This document shows, piece by piece, positions 21,590 to 31,982 of a DNA stretch of 64,000 nucleotides. Location of the stretch: contig KN834803.1 in the NCBI GenBank assembly GCA_000827265.1, forward strand, positions 134,144 to 198,143, written 5' to 3'. The notes beneath the pieces are model-generated. The model was not told the origin of the DNA and ran no database searches. It saw only the letters and a program-made list of their open reading frames with translations. The translations under genes and the position numbers were made by a program. Every line of letters begins with the position of its first letter. Positions within the stretch are counted from its first letter, which is position 1. The stretch comes from Collybiopsis luxurians FD-317 M1 (taxonomy: Eukaryota > Basidiomycota > Agaricomycetes > Agaricales > Omphalotaceae).

Positions 21590-22063
21590 ATGTCGAAAAC
21601 CGTCGTCAAATCAAAATCGACACTCTAGACTGCTGTCTCAAGCTCAAGCTCTGCTGTTATTATCGCGTAGTCGAGTCGAATTGGCTTGCGTTGCAAAAGG
21701 TGTGATGGCCATGAATGAGTGATTAAAATTCTGGCTTCCAAAACTAAACCAAAAATTGAACACATGGAAAACCTCTGATTGCTATAAATTTGGCGATTAA
21801 GAAGCGAAGAAAAATCGGTCACGGTCATCATGGGACAGGGAAACTATTAACGACAAGAACCGTGGATGACAAGGAATTTTCAAATGGTTCGAGTGGGGAA
21901 GGGCCTTCTATGACAAGGACAAAGACACTTGCAGAAGGAAAGGTCTACTCTGCCGATGGAGATGATGTGAAGAACGGTGAATTGGTATCGGCTCTTAGAG
22001 GAGGATTCTAGGCGAGGTGGAAGGTGAGGGCGAGAGAGGTGGGGATTCAGTGGACATGAAGCA
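21590..22063 (+). pseudogene. REX4-like RNA exonuclease pseudogene A, 5' part
   Basis: The frame starts MSKTVVKSKSTL, then has stops, then continues with KKRRKIGHGHH and TRTKTLAEGKVYSADGDDVK and ends in DSVDMKQ at a GTAAG donor near 22064. Copy B (38581-39540) carries the same order followed by the exonuclease motif, so the identity comes from that copy. Copy A has a TAG soon after the start, another stop near 21670 and a frameshift near 22005. A 6.1-kb transposon follows 41 bases after this exon, and the remaining exons lie beyond it at 28221-28445. Confidence 0.65.
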
Positions 22064-22275
22064 GTAAGCTCTTTTTTCTCCTTCCTCCTTCCTTTCTCGA
22101 TCCTATCTTTGCGGCTCGCTATCCGTGCTGGTGGCAGATAGCGATAGCGGATAGCGCCAGTATTAGTAATATACTAATTAAGAATCTTAATCTCACGGTT
22201 GCACAGGCCTCTGTTTTGTGGCGACTTCCTTCCTAATATTATTCTATTCTCTTAACTTATCATTCCGTTCTCCCT

Positions 22276-25200
22276 ATGTCTGATACAACGTCACCATCGG
22301 ACACTTCTTCCACTCGATTTTTATTGTACAAGCCCCCAGATGGTTCCTCCCCTGTCCAAACTGAGGTTTGCGACCCCCAGCCTAGTCAAAAGCGCGGAAG
22401 ACCAAAAGGGTCATCGGTTGCCCAAAAATATCTTTCTGAGATGGGTGACACAGTTCAGAAGCGTCCTGTAGGTCGGCCTAAGGGTACTGGCTACAAGCAG
22501 AAGGCTCAGAGGGCTACGGAGAAGAAAAATCTTGCAAACCCACCTCCGTATGCACCCATTGGACTGGTAAGGTTTGAGAGAGAGACTGAATTCTTGATAT
22601 TAAAACTCTACCTAGGTCGTTCCAGGTACAGGTCCGAATCCATCAACTTGGGATGCTATCATGCAATCGCGAACCTCAAATGCAAATGAAACATCTCAGC
22701 ATCCCAAGGACTCGGAGCCACTTCCTTCTAACACTCATAACTCTTCAATACTATCGTCGTATGCTACACAAACTGCGCCAAATGCCGATTCGTCCGATTC
22801 TTCGCATATACTATATCTACCTGATTCACATCAAAGTAGTACTGTTATCGAGCAGTCTCCCACTCACCCTGCCATAATATCATCACATAATTCTGTTGTT
22901 GAACGTGCACAGCGTGTCGCTTCTTCTGTCAATGTCGAGAGTACTACCGAACCGTCGCAGCCTCCGCGCTCCCCAAATATCGAATCTGAATCACTTCTCC
23001 ATCTTGTAGATCTGGATGAGGATGAACTGCTTGAAAACTGTGTTGATTCGCTGATAGCTGAAGGTATTGGTGAAGACGATATGAGTGAAGATGAAAATGA
23101 CGATGAGAACAGTGAGATTGAAACTAGAGAAGAGGGGTTAGACTCATCAGCACAGGAACAAAAGTCAAAGAGAGTATCGCATCCATATCCTTCTTGGTTT
23201 CAGCTACATCTCAACAAGGCTCTCACCCAGATCAGAGCTGACCGCTCAGGTCTTTCCAGTCATTCTCGGCTCTACGCATCTGGCACTTTTTGGTTCCCAA
23301 CAACGTCTGTATGGTCTATTCTTCACAAGCCTGATGTCCGACCATCTGATCTCTTTGTCCCTCAATTTTTTCTGTGGGACCCTGATGATCTCATCGAAGT
23401 TGGTATTGGGTGTCCATGTTGCAAACAGGTTCTTCATCAGAATGGAGTTTTGCCTCGCCCACGCCGAATTATAGACATTGATCATTCATTCTGGATAATT
23501 GGCTACTCGTACCGGTGTCGTGACTGCAAAAAAACATTTCGGAGTTGGGACCAGCGTATTTTAGCAAACCTACCTCCACCGCTTGCTGCTCAGTTTCCTG
23601 CGCATCTCACTTGGAGGAGTGGGATATCTTTGCGTGCCTTAGGTGTCTTACGCTCATGTATTCAGAGTGGAATGGGTGCTCATCAGGTGGCCACTATGCT
23701 GTGAGTTCAGCACCTACTGCAATATGATCAGCTCAAGCGCCAGTATCTGCATACTGTCGTTTCACGCTTGAATCTCCCTGGTCAAAGCTATGAGCCCTTT
23801 CTACCTTTCAAGGATACATCCGATAAGGGTTTCCATGGTTTTGTTCCCAGTGGACAGTGGCTTCGAAATGTATATGACGACTTCATTGAGAGTCATAAAC
23901 ATGACTTTCATCAGCACACGGCAATGTTAACTGGTGATATCTGTGCAATTGACCACAGTCATAAGGTACATACTATTGTACAGTGTATTCTATGCTTCTG
24001 TTGTTCTGATAATCATTTCAGCTAGTGAAGCATATTGCTAAAGTTGACGGAGTGCCCATTTTCACTGCCCTTCTTACTGTTACGAATGATAAGGGCGAAA
24101 TTCGAGTCTGTAACTTTGTCGCAACAAAATCCCACTCCCAGTTCACAGATGCATTGAAGCGGATGCGGGAATCGCTAGACTTATATGGCCATAAACAGCC
24201 AGAGGTGTTCTATACTGACAATATGTCGGATAAGGCAATGCTTGAAGAGTGTTTTCCTTCTCTTCTCAAGGACATTGTTCCGGTTGAGAGACACTCCAAT
24301 CTTCCTGCATTCACTCTCCCTGCAGATATTATTCATGTTCTTAGCACCACTGAAGAGATTGATAATACTTTGCGTGCTGTTATGGAACACTTGCCTACCT
24401 CAGGTGGCTACTTGGCTGTGGGATTTGATGCGGAGTGGAATGTTGATATAGGGGAAGATGGTCGGGTCAGAGGTCGGGAGCCAACGGCGGTTCTTCAGAT
24501 TGCCCTGAAGAATGAAGTTTACATTCTCCAAGTGAGCTGCTTGTTTGTCAAAGATTGTATTCTCATGCTAATCATACAATAGATTGGGGAGCAGCTGTTG
24601 TTGCGCAGGCTTCCTCATCAGCTGGTGGTGTTTCTTCAGGAACCCCGCATTCTCAAGGCTGGACGTATGGTCAATGCTGATCTGCACCACCTGGAGACGG
24701 TGTCTGGTCAAGGCCCTTTTGTTGGCGGATTAGAGCTTGGTGCTTTTGCCAAAGAGCGCTTTTTAATAAGTGATGCTCGATCTTCGCTTAGTGATTTGAC
24801 AGCCGAGATACTTGGGAAATGTCTTCCAAAAAGCAACACAGAGTGAATAAGCACCAATTGGGGAGACAGTGAACTCAGTCCTGCACAGAGAGATTATGCA
24901 GCAAAGGATGCCTATGCCAGTCTAATGCTTTATCACACAATCAACAAGATCCCTCTTCCTGAAAAGATCACTCGTTCAACTCCCATAGACACTCCAGTAA
25001 TTGTTCTCAGTGATGATCAGAAAAAAATCATTGCTCATGGTGTGCTGTCATCATCTGAAGACCATTTCCTTGATGGTGTTCATATAACCTCCACATGTGC
25101 TGTCGTTCATGTCCACAAAGTCATTATTCCTGGTGCCATTCTCAAACTGCATAGTCGTTCACTCAATGACTTGGGCCAACCTCCTTTTGATATTGTCTCT

Positions 25201-27253
25201 CATCAAAGTCGCCTTTGAGTCGGTTCAAATATCCCTGTCCATTCTTCCACTTCCACACAATCATCACCTACTACCAGACTGCCTATGGGTCCAGCACTTC
25301 CCAAGGCCTTTGCTGAGGAAGTAAATGAAAATGACCTTCAGGAGCCTGATGGACTAGGGTATCTTATTCAGTCCTCGCTATCTCACAATAGCTTGCCTGG
25401 TTTTAATATCCAAGGGTTAGATGAGGATAGTGATAGCGCAGCAGCTGGAAAAGGAAGTTTAGGTCCACGTCATCTGGAACCAGAACTTTTCAGCCAAGTA
25501 ATCTGAAGCCGAGTGTTAAAAGATCCATTCCATGTTTTCAATATGATCTATATCTCTCGCATGCATGCTCTACGCATTCCATTTTCCCAAGTCTTATGCG
25601 ATGCAATATTTATTCCTCATCCTGAGGATAAACGGCGTGTTTGTGATTGGCTGCGTACAAAAGATCTTACATGGGATTTTATGCTCCAGTACAAAGCCAG
25701 GTGGCTTTGGCTCCATGTCCGTCATACCATTCCTCCTCCTGAGCTCCTCTATCCAATAGTTCATGAGGTATTTCAAAAGTATGGTCCCCTCAAGGATGCA
25801 AAGACCAATTTGCCTCTGTTCACTGCATCTACATGGAAGACTGTAAAAAATATTTTGGACCTTATCCGAAATGGGTATCTGTCAGACCCACCTGGTATTT
25901 CTCTTTTTTCTTGTATTGGACTGGATTATCAAGCAGGAGCACTCCGGATTTGGCGCTGCATTCGAGGCACAAATATGACAGAAGGTGGTACTCACACTCA
26001 TTTACGGCCAAGAATGCCATCACAAGGAACATCAATTCGACACATGGTAGCAAGCCTGCTTGACTTTGTTCTGGTTCATAATCTTCATGTAAGCTTTCGC
26101 TCATAGATGAACTTACTATACTCATATTTTCTATTAGGTTGGAACATTCAATTCCTCGGGCAAAAAGTTCTGTGGGCATGACTACATCTGGTTAACGAAT
26201 GAAATCCAAGAACTTGAAATCACAATTGCCAATCATTACCCAGAGTTTGAACCATCTCCTCTCACCTGGGTAAATGGAAACCTCTACCAGCCCACCAATG
26301 AAGTACTAGGTGTTCTCCCGCTTCCATCCTCTGTCCTAGAAATGGCTGGTATTCAGCCATTTGTACCTGGCTTAGATAACAAGAAAAAGCAAGGATTCTT
26401 GGCTCAATTACAGGGGACCCGCAAAGCCGTGCTTCCAGTTCACACTGTTCAGGAGTGAAAGCTTTTCAACACCCTAATGTCAACTTGTAAAGATTTCTAT
26501 ATCAGTTGGACAGAGTTATCACCTGGTGCAGTAAAGATCTGGAATCGTCATGTTGAAACAATGCCAGATGCTTACTATAAGGTGAGTTGTAATGAGCTAT
26601 TATCAATTCAGTGATTCATAACTCTGTATACAGCTAACCGAGCAGTTGTTGCAGTATGCACATGGTGATTGGGAAAGGAATGGAAATCTAAGACAGTCAC
26701 TTTCACTTGCATTTGATGTTACGGATTCAATCAAGAAAAAAACTCGAGATGCCAAATGCAGTGACTTTGTTACACATCCAGTAGAAGCTCCCCTTCACCC
26801 CCATCAAGTCACTCAAGGGTTCATTGAGCTCCCAGATGACTCTACAGCCAGGTAGGTACAAGTCTTTGATTCAACTACCTACTAACACATTCATTTACAG
26901 TCAATCAAATAGAATAACTTCTACAGCAGCATTACCGAGCCATAATCAAGATTCCCATCCCGATGCAACCACCCTTACAATGCAAATTAGCAAGAAACGA
27001 GCTTTGGCAGCGCTACCCAAACCCCCGAAAAAGGCAGCGAGTGGCCCGACATTGTATTCGTTGTGGCCAAGCACCTGGGCAATGCAATGGAGCAAATGCG
27101 TGGTACCGTTGCCAGCATGTGTGCCGAGACTGCGGTCAACTATCCATCCATCTTTGCATGGGCCGTAGCTCTAGAAATCCAAGTCGGCCTCATTGTCAGC
27201 ATCCTTCACTTGCAGATATGACACCAGCGGCATGCAAATTTCTTGGCCTATAG
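22276..27253 (+). pseudogene. Transposon protein: AT-hooks, DUF6729-like zinc domain, RNase H-like domain and 3'-5' exonuclease; broken
   Basis: Seven exons keep frame: 22276-22566, 22616-23965, 24022-24531, 24583-26088, 26138-26581, 26634-26851, 26901-27253. Order of parts: AT-hook-like GRPKG at residues 41-45 and 66-70; an acidic stretch; a zinc-type domain with CPCC (363-366) and CRDC (398-401) that resembles DUF6729; a segment with GDICAIDHSHK and FYTDNMSDKAMLEE, which fits an RNase H-fold transposase (Asp, Asp, Glu); an exonuclease with GFDAEW, NADLHHLE and YAAKDAYASLMLYH, the DEDDy pattern of WRN/RNase D-type enzymes; a long C-terminal region; and a Cys-rich tail (HCIRCG, CRDCG). Five TGA stops interrupt it (23702, 24844, 25216, 25504, 26456) and the Cys-rich tail is one frame off, probably a lost base in the A-run near 27030. 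Original length would be about 1,550 aa. It is not functional as it stands. Confidence 0.82.
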
Positions 27254-28186
27254 CCTGTCATTCCACTATCATGTACCTAGTGTAAAACCTGTATATACTT
27301 TCAAAGGTATAGTAGCAAGGAGAATGTAATTGTGTGAAAGTTTGATCATAGCTGGGATAATAAACAGAGCTGAGCAACCTACAAAGAGACATGGAAAGAA
27401 CAGACATACCAAAGCAGGCAAAGGGCACTGAATCTCTCCCATGTGAATAGATAACCAACGAAACTAATCCATCAGCTCCTGTGCAACTCAACATCTTGTT
27501 GATCCTGATAACAAGGAAGGGGTGCACTTGAACACGAAGATAGAAGGAATCCTGTCCAGAGGTCTTGGTGACGTGTTTGTTGGTACATGGGCTTACCCAA
27601 AACTCAGACGAAGTGCACCTTGGGGTCAGGCATACCACAGTTGTACATAGATTTGGGGTAGGGCTTGTTCTTGCAGTAACGGTAGCAGCAAACTGGCAGT
27701 CTGGATGACGACCCATTGTAGTTCATTAAAATGTGCTTCTGCTTGGGGAAAGAAAGTCAGTACAGGCAGGATTAGGACATATGCGCAGAGAATTAAAGTA
27801 CATACCTGAGGGAGCTGAGTGGTAGAACTGAGAGTCCATTGTGCAAGAAGTGAAGGCGCGATGCGCGATGGGCTCGAGTGACGTGAAATGGCACGTGTGC
27901 AAAGTGAGCAAGCAAAATAATTCCTTTTTTGAATTGCTATCTGGGTCGGCTATTCAGTTATCTTCACGGACCAACCGCTAGCGTACCAAAAAAGGATTTA
28001 ATGAGGGAATTACGGTGATTATCATAAATGGTACATTTGCTTCGGAAAAAAAATTGAAATGCTTTTCATAGCTTCAGAATAAACACTTGGAGAGCTTCAG
28101 CTGCAGAGAGCCAAGAGAAGGAGTATGGAATAGAACTTCTCCCTCCCCTCTTTCCTTTTTTGGAATTAATTAATTATTTTATTTTC
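27254..28186. other. 3' non-coding part of the transposon
   Basis: It lies between the end of the transposon gene and the right terminal repeat. Minus-strand frames (152 codons at 27258-27716, 61 at 27726-27911) have no convincing motif. Nothing else is seen. Confidence 0.4.
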
Positions 28187-28220
28187 TGCCACCAGCATCG
28201 CTATCGAGCCATCTTTGCTA

Positions 28221-28445
28221 AGCAAATGGAGGGAGTAGTAGATTATCGGATGCAGTGGAATGGGATTAGGGAGAGGGATATGGTTCAAGGTGAGTGCCCC
28301 ATGGTTGGGGTATTTTGGTCTCAATAATGACTGATTTTGTTTCGTCTCATTTGGCAGCAAACCATTGGGTGAAATTCAACAATGCGCTGCAGAGTTGATT
28401 AAAGATAGAATAGTTGTTGGGCATGCAAGTCGTAACAATCTCAAG
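28221..28445 (+). pseudogene. REX4-like pseudogene A, 3' part
   Basis: Directly after the right target duplication the sequence continues the REX4-like gene: a QMEGVVDYRMQWNGIRERDMVQ-like peptide, a GTGAG donor near 28291, and after the intron EIQ..AELIKDR and VGHASRNNLK ending at a GTAAG donor. Compared with copy B about 185 bases, including the first catalytic motif, are missing at the insertion point. Confidence 0.65.
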
Positions 28446-28479
28446 GTAAGTAGTTTGGTCTCAAGTTAAGTATCCACAG

Positions 28480-28597
28480 GCTCGGCTCTTCTCAGACTCA
28501 GAGTTGCAGATAAACCTTGCTCGTTCAAGCAGCCGAGGCATGTTCCATATGCGTGAGATATTACAAATCGGAATCCGCAAGTGAAGACAAAAAAGAA
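28480..28597 (+). repeat. Module block R, copy 2
   Basis: CTCGGCTCTTCTCAGACTCA, TGTTCCATATGCGTGAGATA and GAATCCGCAAGTGAAGACAA match the copies at 16.5 and 39.7 kb. Similarity stops abruptly after GTGAAGACAAAA, where foreign sequence begins. Confidence 0.7.
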
Positions 28598-30704
28598 GGC
28601 ATTAGACTTGCTCAAGCTTCTTATTTTCTTGATGCCTTCAAAGACACTGCACTTGAAAGAAATGTTGACATTGGAAATGGTGTGCAATTCACTTGATATA
28701 TACCTTGCTGGACTAATGATCAATCTTACAGATATATGTATCACAGACTTCCTTCTTGCTCTAGAGATCATTGGAGATGGTGAGGAACCTTGTCCAGCAT
28801 CAGGCCTTACATCCATTGATATTCACACACAAGGCAAGAAATTTGAACATGGAGAAGATAGCCATCATTTTGTCACTTGGTTACTTGAGGAACACTGTCA
28901 AACTTGCACTCATAAGTGGTCCAGAACCAGTCAGCATCCTTCTCATAATTACAGTCAAGTTGGAAATGTGATAACAGCCTTTGTTCATTTTGTCTATCTC
29001 TACAGTCAAGAAAGTGTAGTATTGGCAGATATTTAAAGTAAGAGTCTCTTTCCTCTTAATATCTTTCTTCTGCTCATGAGGCATGCAGGCACTGCAGTAG
29101 GCTCAAAGCATGTTATTTTTGATCTCATGTCCCACACAGTAGAAGGGTAAGTTGTTCTTTCAATACTAACATTTTGTTCTGACTCAATAAATCCAGAGAC
29201 AGTGGAACTGGTGATCATGGTACGGATGGAATCAGAACTTATATTCAGGAACATGAATGTGTTAATTGATGCAAATCATTGGGCTTGAAGGAATTAGTTG
29301 CCGAAGATTAATAAGCTTAATCGTTGCTTGATTTCATATTATATCACTCTAGCTGCTTAATAGGTGAACAGCCTGAGTAGTCTATATGCCTATGGACACT
29401 ATTCTTACTGCTACAAATACTGTACCATTTTAATCAATTTGACAGTCACAGCTCAAAAAGTCGAAATTTTTTGGTCAGTCACAGGTCACTTTGGCCAGTG
29501 TCGAATTGACTTTATGATTCATTTTTTTTTGTCAATTTTTGGCTTAAATAGTATCAGAAATCTATTTTATTTCTGCCTGCTGTAAATGCACTATGACAGC
29601 AATAGAATCCAGCCAAAAAAAAAAAAAAGATCTGCAATCACAGATGTGCTTGCACAGAATGGAGGTGCTGCAACTGAACACTGAAAGTGGAACCGGCGGC
29701 CCTTTACTCAGTGTCAAAATTTTTTGGGTGTCACAGGTCACTTTTGGATGTGTCGATACCAAAATTTCGACACCTGGTCACAGGTCACAGGTCGCGTCAA
29801 ATTGATTAAAACAGTACAGTAATGTTACCATGTTTTGAACTTGCATATGTGACAAAAACCGTTCTCAGCAATGGTCATGCTTCTGAGGGTATCGGAGATT
29901 CGGGCCATCAAAAATCAAAAATCAACCTTGCCCTTCCCGAGTACCCTAAGCAGCAGAAGCCTGTAAAGCAATGTTCAAGAAGAAAATTGCTTATATACCT
30001 TTGTTACTTGTTTCATTTACTTGACGCTTTGAATCTGATGTTGTAGAATATGAACGGGTGACTGAAATGAATGAAAAAAGAAACACATCTGCTCAGCCTG
30101 CACCTCCTCTACCCAGTTGTCCTTGAAATAATTATTGGGAAATGTTAGTCAGGGTACTAGTAGATTATACACAAAGACTTGCATTCTGTTGATGGCCTCA
30201 GAAAACACAGCTAACCAGGGAAGGGAAGTAAGCATACAAGTGTGAAGGGAAGTGTAGCATTGTTACCTAGAGATATTTGGCTAATATAAACATACAACAG
30301 TGAAGAAATGAATGATCCACATACAACAAAGAAGTAAGGACCATGAACTTTACAGAGTCAGCAAAGGAGCTGTCGATGAGAGATTCACTGAGTAAAAAAA
30401 GAAAGAGCCTTAGTGCAAGAACCTGGAATCACAAAGTTTATTTTTCAGATAAATTGATATTGTGCCATTGCGGCTATGAAGGAGGATCACATTGGACTTG
30501 GGGCCTGGAGCAAGGACTGCATGGATTCAGCATCATGTGGAGCGCTGAAGTCTGCGCGGAGTGACCTTGATTGCAGCTGATGCGGCTGCACCATCGATGA
30601 CAAGTTCACAGGTTACTTTTGTAAGGGCAAGTAAGTGGAGTTCCAATCTGACAGGTTACTTTGTCAGTCACCGTATGTATGGGGGTGACGCTGTATGCTA
30701 ATGG
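28598..30704. other. Inserted, CpG-poor sequence with decayed coding traces
   Basis: This stretch is absent from the other modules at this point. The plus strand shows a piece reading RLAQASYFLDAFKDTALERN near 28605 that then stops, and another frame of 151 codons (28581-29036). Neither is recognised. Between 29455 and 29810 CACAGGTCAC recurs several times, with AAATTTTTTGG strings. The dinucleotide CG is conspicuously rare by eye. I see no terminal repeats. It is probably an old, mutated transposon. Confidence 0.35.
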
Positions 30705-31870
30705 CCCATTCAGAATCACTTGCAAGAGCCTGCTCTCCCTTCTGCCCAACCAGTTATCCACTCTTGCAGATCTTTTTTTTTTGAAGGATTACATATGATT
30801 ATGAGTGCATGGAGTGAAATGAAATGCTGAGTTTTAGAGGTGGTGAATTCCATGCCTGATCCTTAACAGGCAACTTTATGTTGTTCTCATTCTTCATTAC
30901 TCAAATTGAATAGGGGAAATAGGTAAATACTGTGCACTTCCATCATTGTAATTGCATCACAATTCAGTTAACTTTGTCAGAAGATCTAATCACAAGTGCA
31001 TAGAATGGAATGGTATGCTGGGTTTCTGCTCTGGCCTGATCCAAGGCAGGCAATTTTGAATTGATCTAATTTTTGCAATTTATACAATTTGGTTCATTAC
31101 TTACATTGATCTGTGAGGTATTTAATTTATTCCAATTACTGAAAAGGGCACGAGTTCCGCCATGCATTAGCATTGGCCCACTTTGCATCAAGTGTTTGAA
31201 ACTGCAGTGCTCACTGCCCTACATGGAACCTCTTCAGTTTGTCGCACACTGCAACTTTCCAGTCTTCCCCATTAAGTTATCAATTGGGAAAAGCTACCCT
31301 TCCCTCCGTATGCACTCCCCTAAGTAGGCCTGCCAATACATTTTTGCCTTGGGTGATGATGATCATTACCCTCATTGTCATTGCCTCTTTCACAAAATTT
31401 GCCAAGTTCCAATGCATTTGGGTTTGCAGTCACTACAGTCATGTTTCCTATGGGTACTTTGCTTGTAGTACCTATCATGACATATGCATCATGTTAAGCG
31501 GGTGGGCGATGGGTGTTGCAGTGGGATGTATAGTGGGCTTTAGACCACCTCATGGCATACTTTAGCTGATCTGGATCATTTCATTTGGCCTCCACTCCAA
31601 TGAGTTGTCTCAAATCTGAGATTATGGACTGTTGTAGAAGAGAGATTTAGACTGGAGGTGGTCTGAAGGGTCACCGGTAGGGAACTAGATGGGGAGGTAT
31701 GTGTAGCCGGTCTTGTGGAGCTGAACGGGCTAGGGAGCAAAGTACATATGGAGAAGTGTAAATAAAAATAATACTCTGTTGTGGAAGAGCTAGTCACACT
31801 GAACAGACTAGAGACCTCGTCAGATCTCTTTGCACAAGGGAGCCAAAAATCATCCTCATTTCTTATCTCA
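30705..31870 (+). repeat. Module block T, copy 2, interrupted
   Basis: 30705-30797 matches 17405-17500, and 31213-31870 matches 17530-18125. Between them lie about 415 foreign bases, of which 30960-31195 recur at about 62400-62630. Within that insert 30808-30880 and 30983-31055 are similar to each other (GTGCATGGAGTG../GTGCATAGAATG.. and CTGATCC..AGGCAA), a diverged internal duplication. Confidence 0.7.
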
Positions 31871-31889
31871 AACTAGATATATATACCCT

Positions 31890-31982
31890 ATGAAATAGTA
31901 TGTACCTTCAAATTCTGTCAGCTTCTTGCAGCTCCCATGTCTGACTCTTCCCTTGGCTGTCATCGCTCTACTTCCTCTCTAT
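31890..31982 (+). repeat. Module block U, copy 2, left part
   Basis: From TGTACCTTCAAATTCT to CTTCCTCTCTAT, the start of block U. The block is cut here by a terminal-inverted-repeat element and resumes at 35149. Confidence 0.75.

Larger units (their letters stand above)
22105..28220 (+). mobile_element. DNA transposon, 6.1 kb, with 26-bp terminal inverted repeats and 8-bp target duplication
   Basis: The element spans 22113-28212. Its left end GGCTCGCTATCCGTGCTGG (22113-22138 in full) pairs with the right end at 28187-28212 over 26 bases with about four mismatches; the inner 13 bases are identical. The flanks carry the same 8 bases, ATCTTTGC, at 22105-22112 and 28213-28220. GATAGC-like hexamers repeat just inside the left end (22138-22158), as expected of transposase binding sites. 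One gene fills the interior (22276-27253). An 8-bp duplication is typical of hAT and of the KDZ/Zisupton-type elements of mushrooms, but the ends and the protein do not obviously match either, so superfamily is left open. It sits inside a REX4-like pseudogene. Confidence 0.88.

Noticed and set aside
27258..27716. 152-codon minus-strand frame in the transposon tail
   Set aside because: It contains no recognisable motif and lies in the 3' non-coding part of a decayed element.
22113..28212. Assignment of the element to hAT because of its 8-bp duplication
   Set aside because: Its ends do not begin with the CAG/TAG-type termini usual for hAT and the protein lacks a recognisable hAT dimerisation domain; superfamily left open.
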